Part shown: one piece after another, positions 53,226 to 62,204 of the stretch
Position numbering within the stretch: position 1 is the first letter of the stretch
Layout of the letters: each line of letters starts with the position of its first letter
Assembly: GCF_001425685.1 (NCBI RefSeq)
Contig: NZ_LMCY01000028.1
Location: 196,102 to 260,101 of the forward strand
Source: Massilia sp. Root335
GTDB taxonomy: Bacteria > Pseudomonadota > Gammaproteobacteria > Burkholderiales > Burkholderiaceae_D
Direction: 5' to 3'
DNA length: 64,000 nucleotides
Translations under genes and position numbers: made by a program
Notes under the pieces: generated by a model
The model's database searches: none
The model's input: the letters and a program-made list of their open reading frames with translations, nothing else
What the model was told of the DNA's origin: nothing

Positions 53226-55409
53226 ATGGCCACATCCAACACCCAACCGCATAGCGTGACACTGGAAGTCCGGGCGCGCGTCACCGAACGTCCCGCCGAG
53301 CTGGGCACCATCGTCGCGTACGCCTTCAGCCAGGGTGGCGCGCTGCTCGACATGCAGGCGCTCGACCAGGAGGGCTATGCCGGACTGAGCATCAAGATCG
53401 GCAAGGAGGGCCAGCTCGTGCGCGTCATGGTCGGCCCGGAGCTGGACAAGGAATCCATATCAGCCGGCGAGCTGCTGCGCCGCGGCGCCATCGACCGGCA
53501 CGTGCCCGTGCGCCCGGACATGCAGCGCCTACCGCCGGTGCTGTTCGAGGTGACGCCGGACATCTGGCGCATCTGGCTGGGCCGATTTTGCAGGGTCAAC
53601 GGCACGTTATTGAAGCGCACCGTGTCGGGCGGCGTCGTCCTCGACCTGCCGGTCTGCAACGCCACGGTCGATATCTACGAGATCGATCCCTGGCCCCTGA
53701 TCATCGCCGGCCTGTCCGAGATCGACCTCGACCGCCTGCGTGATATCGTCGACGGGCCCTGGCCGCCCATCCATTGGCCCATCCCGCCCAGGCCGCCGGA
53801 GCCGTTCGGGACGCAGGCGTTCGATGCCCTGACCGACGTCGCGCTGAATCCGCAACCGCTGCCGCCGCGGGCGTTACTCGCGAGCGCCGAGACCCGGCCG
53901 GCGGGCACGCTGGCGCTGCCGGCCGACCTGGTGCTGGCGGCGCGGGCCGACCGTCCGCTGTTCGAGCGGGCGGTGCTGGCCCATCTCGATCTGCTGCGTC
54001 CCATCCTGTGCTGGCTGTTCCGCTTCCCCGTGCGCAAAACGAAGATCGCCACCGTCACCACGGACGAATGCGGCCGCTTCCACGCGCTGATCTGGCGCTC
54101 GGTGTTCAACTTCGACCAGCCCGATCTCTATTTCACCGCGCGGCAACGCATCTGGCCCGGCTTCTGGGTGGAGATCTACGCGCCGACGCCGGTCATTTGC
54201 AACACCTGGTGGAACTACGTCTGCGGCACCGAAGTGATCCTGACCACCACGCATCCGCTGGCGCACGCCTGTCCGCCGTGCCCGCCCATCGTGGCGCCCA
54301 ACAACTGGGTGCTGTTCATGGCCATCGGCAATACGTCGGTATGGCGCATCCACGGCGCCAACCTGGACACCATGACCGGCGCGCCCGGCCACGACCCGGC
54401 CAAGGTCGGGCTGCTGGACGGTACCTCGCCCTGGGGCGGCACGCTGCGGCCGCGTCTGGAGTTCGACAATTCGCTGCGGAGCGATCTGGGCGTCTATTAC
54501 TATCGCGTGTCCTACAAGCGCGTCAGCGAGCCGGAGTCGGCATGGAGGCCGAGCCTCGAGGCCATCAACCGCCACTATACGCACGAGGTGGGGGGCGACC
54601 TGATCCTCGAGCAGTACGCGCTCGGACCCAAGGCGGTGGGCACCACGCCGTACTTGTACGAAATCCCGCCGGCCCTGCCCCCGGTTGGCCAGTGGTCGAT
54701 TCCGAACGCCGTGCTCGACACGCAAAGTGCGGTGATCCCGACCACGGCGGTGGCGCCCGGCGTGCTGTTCGACGAGTTCGGCGTGCCGACGGGGCCGGAC
54801 CAGGGCGGGCTATGGCAAATCAAGGTCGAGTTGTTCGACGCGGCAGGCGCCATGGTCGATCCCGAGGCGCTCGGCATCAAGTGGCGCGTCCCGGAAAGCT
54901 ACGACCTGACGGGCACCATCACCACGCTCGACGCGGCGGCGCTGGGCCTGGTCGATGCCGCGCTCAACCGCATGGTGCTGACCGTCCGGGTGGATAACAA
55001 TCCGGCGTTTGCCCGGATCGACGCGCCCACCGTGGGCGGCAGCCTTGCTGCGGACGAATGCGGCGTGATGCGCTATACGTCGCGGGCCCTGCCGGTGGGC
55101 GTACCGTTCGAGGCGCTGCAGATCAATCGATTTGCCAGCTACTCGTTCTACGTGCAGCGTGGCGCGGTGTCGCCGCCGGAATACAGCATCGCCGGGACGG
55201 CGGCGGCTTCCATCGCCACCATGCCCGGGGCAATCCCGCCGTCGCCCCCGGCCGATCCGTTGCCGACGGTGGACAGCCTGCTCGACGCCTGCACGCTGGC
55301 GGGTTTCACCGAGCAGCTGTATGTGGCCCACACGGGCACCGACGGCTGGTCGCGGCTGAGCGTCTACGATCGCAGCGCGGCCCGGGCCTTCGTGCTGGCG
55401 CCGCAGTAG
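53226..55409 (+). CDS. Large protein of unknown function with NPQPLPP motif
   Basis: This 727-residue protein has no signal peptide or membrane segment. GAGGAGCCGCA precedes the ATG at 53226; the longer frame to 53064 lacks a site. A small N-terminal domain (about 1-60, VTLEVRARVTERPAELGTIV) is followed by a beta-rich region, a proline-rich linker (PWPPIHWPIPPRPPEPFG, about 178-195) and ALNPQPLPPRALL (207-219), a motif I know from many uncharacterised bacterial proteins. About 275-345 looks like a transthyretin/carboxypeptidase-regulatory fold (TVTTDECGRFHALIWRSVFN), with clustered cysteines near 340-360 (HACPPCPP). The C-terminal 350 residues are more beta-rich sequence. It stands alone between tpsB and the GH127 gene. 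Function is unknown; a structural, carbohydrate-contacting or contractile-system cargo role are all possible. Confidence 0.8.
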   Translation: MATSNTQPHSVTLEVRARVTERPAELGTIVAYAFSQGGALLDMQALDQEGYAGLSIKIGKEGQLVRVMVGPELDKESISAGELLRRGAIDRHVPVRPDMQRLPPVLFEVTPDIWRIWLGRFCRVNGTLLKRTVSGGVVLDLPVCNATVDIYEIDPWPLIIAGLSEIDLDRLRDIVDGPWPPIHWPIPPRPPEPFGTQAFDALTDVALNPQPLPPRALLASAETRPAGTLALPADLVLAARADRPLFERAVLAHLDLLRPILCWLFRFPVRKTKIATVTTDECGRFHALIWRSVFNFDQPDLYFTARQRIWPGFWVEIYAPTPVICNTWWNYVCGTEVILTTTHPLAHACPPCPPIVAPNNWVLFMAIGNTSVWRIHGANLDTMTGAPGHDPAKVGLLDGTSPWGGTLRPRLEFDNSLRSDLGVYYYRVSYKRVSEPESAWRPSLEAINRHYTHEVGGDLILEQYALGPKAVGTTPYLYEIPPALPPVGQWSIPNAVLDTQSAVIPTTAVAPGVLFDEFGVPTGPDQGGLWQIKVELFDAAGAMVDPEALGIKWRVPESYDLTGTITTLDAAALGLVDAALNRMVLTVRVDNNPAFARIDAPTVGGSLAADECGVMRYTSRALPVGVPFEALQINRFASYSFYVQRGAVSPPEYSIAGTAAASIATMPGAIPPSPPADPLPTVDSLLDACTLAGFTEQLYVAHTGTDGWSRLSVYDRSAARAFVLAPQ

Positions 55410-55649
55410 ACGCCGCGTGTGTAGCGGCGCGACGACTTTGGCACCCGCTTGCAAACGTCCTGGCGCCGTTTCCACACCTCGCGTTAACGCTGTTTGAGCG
55501 TTGATTGTGCCTTACCTGTCCAAGCTCCCCTCATGGCACCACGCCAATCTGACAATGGCCACAACTCTTGGGGGGCAGTTCAGACCCGGGGCGGCTCGCA
55601 CTGGCGGTATCGATGGTATGGTCGTCTTCGCATTTCTCCCATGTGCCAA

Positions 55650-57623
55650 CTATCGGCCGTCACGGAATGTGTCTTCGCGAAGGTTCCAATAAACGGAATA
55701 GCGTTGATGATGCAGGTCAAATAACGGCCGAACGACAATGCCGTTTGCCGGACCGGCGTTCTTGATCTTGAACGCGGACGGATCGCCGGGGAGTGGAGCG
55801 AGCCAATCGGCGGGATTACTGGACGTGCTGACGATATCGGGAACCGGCGCCGCCGCGATCTTCAGGAAGGCATCCTTATCGCCCACGTCGCTACCAGGCA
55901 TATTGTCCTTGCCAAGTTCTCCGGCCAGCAAGACGGGACCATGGAATATGGAGACCATCGAGGAGACGTCTCTGGCTTGCTCCAGTCGCAGCCCCGCTGG
56001 AAGTGCAAGGTCGATCACGTCACCGGCTTTCCATTTCCGCCTTAACGAGAGATAGCTTGCGGGCTTTGCGTCCACACCTTGCGGCTTCCCGTTGATCCTT
56101 ACTGTCACCGGTTTGGCGACCCACGCGGGGATTCGCAAATTGAGAGTGACGGCGTGGGCTCCAGGTTTGACCACCGTCAAGCGCACCGGGTCACCCCGCG
56201 TGATATCCCCTTGCTGCCGCAAAAACATCCCGCTTTCCCGCCAATTGAGCTCGGATGGGATATACAGGTTCACCCAGAGCGAATCATCCTTGTGAAAGTA
56301 AATGCCTTCGTTGTAGCGCGCGGTGTTTTCAATACCGGTGCCCATACAGCAAAAGCTGCCATCAAGATAGGTGCGAAAGTCCCCATGGAACGGCGTGAAG
56401 TAGGTCATGGCGCCCGAATCGGGCGCGATCGACGCCAGCACGTGGTTGTACAACGCGCGCTCGTAGTAGTCAGCAAGCTCCGCACGCCGGTTGCGCTCGA
56501 AAAGCCTGGCGGTAAGCTTGAGCATGTTGTGGGTGCTACACGTTTCGGCGGTGGTCGGGGGCAATACCTTCTGATCATCAATTGACGGGCCGACTTCCAC
56601 GCCGGGTTTATCGAACCATTCGTTGAATGAGTTGCCGCCGTTGGCGAACGAATGCCGGTGCACGACCAGCCGCCAGAAGTTCTCGGACGCCTTCAGTTCC
56701 ACCGGGTCGCCATCGACGTTCGCGGAGTTTGCCAGGCCCACCGCCTGCGCGATGTGCGTATTGGCATGCAAGCCGCCCAGCCGGTCCTCGCCCTCGGCAA
56801 GTGGGCCGACAAACCAGGCGCGATTGAACATGCGGGCGGCTTCGAGGTGCCGGGGATCTTTGCCGATTTTGAAAAGCTCCGTCAGGACGTCACTCATCGC
56901 ACCGAATTCGGTCTTTGGATTGCGGTCGCCGTCCGTGCGGAACATCCTGTCGATCTGCGCGGCATCCAGCGCCGCGAGCCGTTTCTCGAAGTAGTTGGCC
57001 ATCCTGGTGGCCACGTCGAGTGCCTGCTTGTTGCCGACATAGGCATGGGCGTCGAGGAGGCCCGACATGACCTTCTGGACCGTGTAATAGGGCACGACGA
57101 TGCCTCCGGCATCGACCCCCGGCTTGCCTTCGAGTTGGTCAAACGCGGCCGTGGAAAAGCCGGCCAGGTAACCATCCAGATTCAGGCTCTCCTGGCATTT
57201 GGCGAGTTCTCCCACGAGGTAGTTGACCCGGTCGCGAAACAGGAGGCTTCCCGTCGCCGCCGCCATGCGCGAGGCGGCGGACAAATAATGCCCTGTCATG
57301 TGACCCCGGAGAAATCCGCTATCCCAGCCGTCGTAGCCGCTCTCGATGCCTTCTTTTTGGGGAAGCTTGGCCAACACGCGGTAGGGGTACAGCAACTTGT
57401 CGGGATCATAGGACGCGAGCACCCCTTTACGATGCAGCTCCTGCCGAACGTAAAACGGACTTCCCGGCAGCAGGCGCACCTGGTTTGCCAGGAAGGCACT
57501 CGCCACGTCAACTGGAACAGTGCCCAGCACAGGAGGCGCAAGTTGGCCAAGGCCGCGGGCGCCACAATGCGCCGGCAGCGCCACGAGCGTGGCTTTGAGC
57601 ATCGAACGTCGGGTGAAGGACAT
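55650..57623 (-). CDS. GH127/GH146-type beta-L-arabinofuranosidase, Tat-exported
   Basis: This is a 657-residue enzyme. The ATG at 57623 gives MSFTRRSMLKATLVALPAHC, a twin-arginine signal (RRSMLK); the frame also extends to a TTG at 57641. The (alpha/alpha)6 domain has GYDGWDSGFLRGHMTGHYLS, GGLHANTHIAQAVG and the metal/catalytic blocks AETCSTHNMLKLTARLF and GSFCCMGTGIENTARY, which supply the Glu and three Cys (zinc plus nucleophile) of GH127. C-terminal beta-sandwich domains follow (LNLRIPAWVAKPVTVRINGK). Such enzymes release arabinose from plant extensins or arabinans. Base composition is slightly lower in GC than the neighbouring operon. The 150-base gap to the acyltransferase gene upstream leaves operon membership open. 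Confidence 0.85.
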   Translation of the reverse strand: MSFTRRSMLKATLVALPAHCGARGLGQLAPPVLGTVPVDVASAFLANQVRLLPGSPFYVRQELHRKGVLASYDPDKLLYPYRVLAKLPQKEGIESGYDGWDSGFLRGHMTGHYLSAASRMAAATGSLLFRDRVNYLVGELAKCQESLNLDGYLAGFSTAAFDQLEGKPGVDAGGIVVPYYTVQKVMSGLLDAHAYVGNKQALDVATRMANYFEKRLAALDAAQIDRMFRTDGDRNPKTEFGAMSDVLTELFKIGKDPRHLEAARMFNRAWFVGPLAEGEDRLGGLHANTHIAQAVGLANSANVDGDPVELKASENFWRLVVHRHSFANGGNSFNEWFDKPGVEVGPSIDDQKVLPPTTAETCSTHNMLKLTARLFERNRRAELADYYERALYNHVLASIAPDSGAMTYFTPFHGDFRTYLDGSFCCMGTGIENTARYNEGIYFHKDDSLWVNLYIPSELNWRESGMFLRQQGDITRGDPVRLTVVKPGAHAVTLNLRIPAWVAKPVTVRINGKPQGVDAKPASYLSLRRKWKAGDVIDLALPAGLRLEQARDVSSMVSIFHGPVLLAGELGKDNMPGSDVGDKDAFLKIAAAPVPDIVSTSSNPADWLAPLPGDPSAFKIKNAGPANGIVVRPLFDLHHQRYSVYWNLREDTFRDGR

Positions 57624-57773
57624 CAGAAAGGCTTTCGTCAAATGGGATCGTTAAAGAGATAACCACTGTTCCGCCGTGCGAATGCGGAGGCCGGATCGAA
57701 TAAACAACTGCCGCCGGCGTGGACGATGACGAACGGCGTGTCATCGCACCACCGACGGCAGGCGCTCATGCGT

Positions 57774-58925
57774 TCAGCCGTTCGCGGCCGGCGCGGCGAG
57801 CGCCGGCTTGCGCTCCATCCAGCGCCGTGTGAGCCACGCGCGCACCGGCTCGTCGTAATACTTGAGCAGCAACCAGGCCAGCGCCACGCACACGCAGAAC
57901 GTCGCCGCCGCGACGGGCAAGCCGTCCCGCAGCGACAGATGGTGTTCGTTGACCCACGCCGTGTAGGTGTACACGAACGGGTAGTGGATGATGTACAGCG
58001 GATACGACAGCCCGCCCAGCGCGGCGCACGCGCGGCCCGTGCGAGCGCCGGCGCGGGTGCTGGCTCCAAGCCAGACGACCGCCGGGAACACGACGATGAT
58101 GCACGCGGCTTCGTACAGGCCGTTCATCCACAGGGTCGCCGGGCCGCCGACGCGCGGCAGGGCCAATGCGGCGAACAGGATCGCCGCGCTCCACGCAAAG
58201 CCATGGGCGACGCGGCCGGGGCGCACGACGCGCGACAACAGCAGGCCTGCGCAGAATGGATACATCAGGCGCGTGAGCCCCAACTGGAACTGCACCGGTT
58301 CCAGCGACCAGCCGCCGATCACATCGCCGTTCGGTCCGGCCAGCAGGTAGTGCACGAGGACCGCTCCGGCCAGCAGCGCGAGCACGGCCAGCATCCGGTT
58401 CGGCAGGCGCCGCAGCACGAACGCGTACAGCACGTTCGCCACGTATTCGAAGAACAGCGACCACGCGGGCCCGTTCAGCGGGTGCATCTCGCCCCAGCCG
58501 CGCAGGTCCATCGACGGCGGCACGGGCAGCAGGGTCATGCCGATCACCATGACGAGCAGCACGCGCCACAACGGCGTGTCCGCGATCATCGGGAAGAACG
58601 GCCCGCCCTGGAAGTAGAACGCGAGCGCGCCGACGGCCATCGCGACGACGATCATCGGATGCAGGCGGATCAGGCGGCGCCTGAAGAATTCGCCCGTCGA
58701 CATCCCCGGCCAGCGGTCGTCGTACGCGTAGCCGATGACGAAGCCGGACAACAGGAAGAAGAAGTCCACGGCCAGGTAGCCGTGGTTGATGACCTGGGCG
58801 AAGCGGCTGACCGCATGCGCCTCGCACAGGTGGAACGCGACGACGGTCAGCGCCGCGACGCCGCGCAGGCCGTCGAGGACCGGGTAGTGCCGCTTGGTGT
58901 CGGCGAAGGCGGCCGCTCCGCTCAC
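57774..58925 (-). CDS. Acyltransferase-3 family membrane protein (OafA-like)
   Basis: This 383-residue integral membrane protein has about ten hydrophobic segments. A GTG at 58925 overlaps the halogenase stop (GTGA); the sequence opens SGAAAFADTKRHYPVLDGLR, giving the family block HYPVLDGLRGVAALTVVAFH with the catalytic histidine. FFFLLSGFVIGYAYDDRW and RLIRLHPMIV follow, as in OafA/NodX O-acetylases. The enzymes acetylate cell-surface sugars or small molecules at the membrane. Coupling to the halogenase gene suggests joint expression. Whether it acts on a halogenase product is unknown. Confidence 0.88.
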   Translation of the reverse strand: MSGAAAFADTKRHYPVLDGLRGVAALTVVAFHLCEAHAVSRFAQVINHGYLAVDFFFLLSGFVIGYAYDDRWPGMSTGEFFRRRLIRLHPMIVVAMAVGALAFYFQGGPFFPMIADTPLWRVLLVMVIGMTLLPVPPSMDLRGWGEMHPLNGPAWSLFFEYVANVLYAFVLRRLPNRMLAVLALLAGAVLVHYLLAGPNGDVIGGWSLEPVQFQLGLTRLMYPFCAGLLLSRVVRPGRVAHGFAWSAAILFAALALPRVGGPATLWMNGLYEAACIIVVFPAVVWLGASTRAGARTGRACAALGGLSYPLYIIHYPFVYTYTAWVNEHHLSLRDGLPVAAATFCVCVALAWLLLKYYDEPVRAWLTRRWMERKPALAAPAANG

Positions 58926-60433
58926 GGCTTGCCCGCCGGGCAGTAACGCTCCACGTAGTGCTGGTGCGGCGGCAGTTGCGACGCCGTGCGGCGCACGTTG
59001 CTGCGGATGCCGTCCAGGAAGCCGCGCAATTCGTCGTCGCCCATCAGGTCCGCGCTCGGATGCCAGCGCTGCGGGCTCAAGCCCTGGCCCAGCATCACCT
59101 GCACCCACGAGTTCTCGGCGAACAGCTCGTTCGCGTAGCGGAATACGCGCCCGCCGTCGCGGAACAGGTCGATGCGGTGCTGCAGGCTGTCCGGCACGGC
59201 CATCGTCGCCGCGTCGTGCCAGTACGGCGAGTCGTGGCGGTTCGTGACCTTGTAGTGCAGGATGATGAAGTCGCGGATCGTGCGGATGTCGTCCTCGCTC
59301 TGGGCGTTGAACTCGTCGATGTCGGATTGCTGGATGCCGTGCGACGGGAACGTCTGCAGCAGGCGCACGATGCCGCGCTGGATCAGGTGGATGCTGGTCG
59401 ACTCGATCGGTTCCAGGAAGCCCGCCGCGAGCCCGAGCCCGATGCAGTTGCCGATCCAGACCCGCTTGCGCTGGCCGGGCTTGAAGCGGATCACGCGCGG
59501 CTCGGTCAGCGCCTTGCCTTCGATATTGCCGAGCAGCGTGGCGCGCGCGGTGTCCTCGTCGATGTAGCGGCTCGAGAACACGATGCCGTTGCCCGTGCGG
59601 TGCTGCAGCGGGATGCGCCACTGCCAGCCCCAGTCGTGCGCCATCGAGCGCGTCAGCGGGACGGCCGGACCGGTGGATTCCGTCTGCACGGCGATCGCGC
59701 TGTCGTTGAACAGCCATTGCGACCAGTCCTCGTAGGCTTCGCCCATCGTCTGGCCCAGCAGCAGCGCGCGAAAGCCCGTGCAGTCGATGAACAGGTCGCC
59801 CTCGACGCGCGTGCCCGAGTCCAGCACCAGTGCCGTGATGTGGCCCGTGGCCGGGTCGGTGTCGACGCCGGTGATCTTGGCCTCGATGCGCTCGGCGCCG
59901 AAGTGTTCGGAAAAGCGCCGCAGGTAGCGCGCGTAGCGTGTGGCGTCCAGGTGGTAGGCGTAGTTGATGCCCTGGTTCGGCAGGTGGCCGAAGCGTTTTT
60001 CCTGCGCGGCGACCAGTTCCAGGCAGTAGTCGCCGTAGTCGCCCGCCAGGCCGCGTTCGCGGCCCTTGAGCCAGAAGTGCTGGAAGCCGGCCGTCCAGTG
60101 GTCCGTGCCGGTCATGCCGAACGAGTGGATGTAGTCTTCGCCGCGCGCGCGCCAGCCTTCGAAGCTGATGCCCAGCTTGAACGTGGCCTGGGTGGCGGCC
60201 ATGAATTCCTGTTCGCCGATGTCGAGCAGGCGGTGGAAGTGCACGAGGCTCGGGATCGTCGCCTCGCCCACGCCCACGGTGCCGATTTCGTCCGACTCGA
60301 CGAGCTTGATGTCGATGACCTTGCCGAGGGTGCGCGACAGCGCCGCCGCGGCCATCCACCCGGCGGTGCCGCCGCCCGCGATCACGACGCGGCGGATCGG
60401 GCGGCCGCGGCCCTGCTGGTTGTTGTTGTCCAT
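58922..60433 (-). CDS. Flavin-dependent tryptophan-halogenase-family protein
   Basis: This 503-residue FADH2-dependent halogenase has the flavin site GGGTAGW (20-26), GVGEATIP (54-61), the essential lysine K86 in ATFKLGI, and the halogenase signature WQWRIP (270-275) that blocks monooxygenase activity. Family members halogenate tryptophan, indoles or other aromatics using a flavin reductase, none of which is visible here. It belongs to the group common in glycan-degrading Proteobacteria, next to SapC, cupin-8 and TonB-receptor genes, where the substrate is unknown. It lies 18 bases after the cupin gene and overlaps the acyltransferase start. Confidence 0.92.
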   Translation of the reverse strand: MDNNNQQGRGRPIRRVVIAGGGTAGWMAAAALSRTLGKVIDIKLVESDEIGTVGVGEATIPSLVHFHRLLDIGEQEFMAATQATFKLGISFEGWRARGEDYIHSFGMTGTDHWTAGFQHFWLKGRERGLAGDYGDYCLELVAAQEKRFGHLPNQGINYAYHLDATRYARYLRRFSEHFGAERIEAKITGVDTDPATGHITALVLDSGTRVEGDLFIDCTGFRALLLGQTMGEAYEDWSQWLFNDSAIAVQTESTGPAVPLTRSMAHDWGWQWRIPLQHRTGNGIVFSSRYIDEDTARATLLGNIEGKALTEPRVIRFKPGQRKRVWIGNCIGLGLAAGFLEPIESTSIHLIQRGIVRLLQTFPSHGIQQSDIDEFNAQSEDDIRTIRDFIILHYKVTNRHDSPYWHDAATMAVPDSLQHRIDLFRDGGRVFRYANELFAENSWVQVMLGQGLSPQRWHPSADLMGDDELRGFLDGIRSNVRRTASQLPPHQHYVERYCPAGKP

Positions 60434-60451
60434 GTCTCCTCCTGGCTTGAT

Positions 60452-61462
60452 TTACCTGTTGATGCGGCGCAGCAGCTGCCCGCGCAGCACACGTGCGCCG
60501 TCGTCGTCGAGCGGCGCCAACGCATAGCGCGCGTTCTCCGGCAGGTGCGCGAGGTGCTCGGCATCCGGCTCGAAGATGTAGTGGCGGAAGATCTCCTGCC
60601 ACGCGCGGCGCTGTTCGGGCGGCAGTTCGCGCATCGTCAGGATCGCGAGCATCAGCGCATTGGTCGGCGTGTCCATGTAGTCCGGCGACTGGCGCCACCA
60701 GTAGTTCACGAGCACGTTGAAGGCCGACAGTGCCTCCACGTGGTGCCACCACATCGACGGGATGAACAGCGCGTCGCCCGGCCCCATCTCGGCCACTTCC
60801 GCATGTGCCATGGCTTCGGCGTAGCGCGGAAAGCGTTCGAGGTCCGGATTGCGCACGTCGACGAGGCTGATGGCCTGCCCGGCCGGATTGAAGTCGAGCG
60901 GACCGACGTACAGGTTTTTCAGCTGGTCGGGCGGGAACAGCGTGAAGCGACGCTCGCCGACCGCGACGACGGCCAGGTTGTCCGGCAGGTCGTAATGCGT
61001 GGCGACGACGGTGCGGTTGCCGATCCAGATGCTGGCCAGCGCGTCGCGGCCGCCGAGGTCGACGTCGTTCTCCGCGCGCAGGCCGGGCAGGGCGCCGTCG
61101 ATCGACGTCGAGCCGACGTAGATCGCGCCCGGATCGGGACGCGCGCGGTGGGTCGCCAGTTCGTCGAGCACCTGGTCGAGCCGCGCGCGCACGTTGTGGA
61201 AGTTGAAGCCGGTGATGGCGTCGTTGTAGAAGAAGCGGCCGCCGATCTGCGGCGGGCCGAGCATCGCGTTCACGGTCGCGTCGCGATAAAAGCCGCGCAC
61301 GTACGCCTCCGCGCCGGCCGCCGATTCGCGCCCGGCACGCACGAGCGGCCAGCCGGCGGCGAGGCCGCGCACGACGTACGGCCGCGTGGCGCGCAGCATC
61401 TCGTCCGGCAGCCTGCCGTCGACCGCCGCCACTTCGCGCACGTGGTTAACGGCGGCCGTCAT
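60452..61462 (-). CDS. Cupin-8 (JmjC-like) oxygenase of the halogenase cluster
   Basis: This 336-residue cytosolic protein has the Fe(II) triad seen in TVVATHYDLPDNLAVVAVG (H, D) and PSMWWHHVEAL (distal H), with the strand-rich core between, as in cupin-8 hydroxylases. The opening VREVAAVDGRLPDEMLRATR and PYVVRGLAAGWPLV is typical of the group found beside SapC and tryptophan halogenases. It starts 17 bases inside the 3' end of the sapC gene, so the two are translationally coupled, and the halogenase follows 18 bases later. Substrate unknown. Confidence 0.88.
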   Translation of the reverse strand: MTAAVNHVREVAAVDGRLPDEMLRATRPYVVRGLAAGWPLVRAGRESAAGAEAYVRGFYRDATVNAMLGPPQIGGRFFYNDAITGFNFHNVRARLDQVLDELATHRARPDPGAIYVGSTSIDGALPGLRAENDVDLGGRDALASIWIGNRTVVATHYDLPDNLAVVAVGERRFTLFPPDQLKNLYVGPLDFNPAGQAISLVDVRNPDLERFPRYAEAMAHAEVAEMGPGDALFIPSMWWHHVEALSAFNVLVNYWWRQSPDYMDTPTNALMLAILTMRELPPEQRRAWQEIFRHYIFEPDAEHLAHLPENARYALAPLDDDGARVLRGQLLRRINR

Positions 61463-62159
61463 TGGCGCGGTTCTTCCGTTGGATCAGGGCGCGGAACTGG
61501 GCCAGCGACGCCACCGCCATGTAGATCGCCTGCAGGTAGCCGTCGCGGTGCAGGCGCGCGAGCTGCTCGGCCGTCAGCTGCGCCAGGCGGTCTTCGTTGA
61601 TCGTGTAGAAGCCGGCCAGGCGGTTCTGCGAGCCGTCGTCCAGTTCCACGTCGAGCACGAACGATTCGAGCAGTTCCAGTTCGACGAGCGCGCCCACGAA
61701 CGCGCGCGACGCGACCATGCCTTCGTGGATCGTGCGCAGCACGGAGCTGATGCGCTCCAGGTATTCGCTCGTGCCGCCGTAGGTGAGGAACAGCGCCTCG
61801 CCCTCGATGCCGCCGTCGCGCACGCGCGGGCTGTCCAGGTCGATGTGGACGGCGAGGTCGTCGCCGCCGCGGCCGATCATGAACGGCTGGCGTTCGACGG
61901 TGAGCGGGAGCGCCGGCGCGTCCCAGCCGTCCGGGCCCAGGAACAGGTTCTCGCCCTGTTCGAAGCCGAGCAGGGCGACGGCGTCGTAGCCGCCGTTGCC
62001 GTCCTGCGCGAAGACGATCGGGTAGCAGGCCTGCAGGTCGCGGAATTCGGCCGGGAAGGTCAGCGCGGACATCACGGCGTCGCCATAGGCCGCGCCGCGG
62101 GTGGTGACGATGCGCAGGTTCTTGTGGTCGACGTTGTTCAGGGGTGCATGGTTGGCCAT
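61446..62159 (-). CDS. SapC family protein
   Basis: This 237-residue protein starts MANHAPLNNVDHKNLRIVTT and contains SALTFPAEFRDLQACYPIVF, LGFEQGENLFLGPDGW, ERQPFMIG and INEDRLAQLTAEQLARLHRD, the recurring SapC blocks. SapC was named from the Campylobacter S-layer locus, but in Proteobacteria it is a stable partner of halogenases, cupin-8 proteins and TonB-dependent receptors in glycan-use clusters. The biochemical role is unknown. There is no signal peptide. It lies between the two halogenase-cluster enzymes, 45 bases after the first halogenase. Confidence 0.9.
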   Translation of the reverse strand: MANHAPLNNVDHKNLRIVTTRGAAYGDAVMSALTFPAEFRDLQACYPIVFAQDGNGGYDAVALLGFEQGENLFLGPDGWDAPALPLTVERQPFMIGRGGDDLAVHIDLDSPRVRDGGIEGEALFLTYGGTSEYLERISSVLRTIHEGMVASRAFVGALVELELLESFVLDVELDDGSQNRLAGFYTINEDRLAQLTAEQLARLHRDGYLQAIYMAVASLAQFRALIQRKNRANDGRR

Positions 62160-62204
62160 CGGTCTCGTAGTCTCTCGTTTGTCGTTATTGTGGGGGCATG
62201 CCGG

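Noticed and set aside
55410..55649. Small genes after the NPQPLPP protein
   Set aside because: Several overlapping plus-strand frames of 60-76 codons exist, but none has a ribosome site or protein-like sequence, and they run into the 3' end of the antisense GH127 gene.
57774..60752. A 992-codon frame containing the acyltransferase
   Set aside because: The first 600 codons are a shadow of the halogenase and cupin genes. The GTG at 58925 overlapping the halogenase stop is the natural start.
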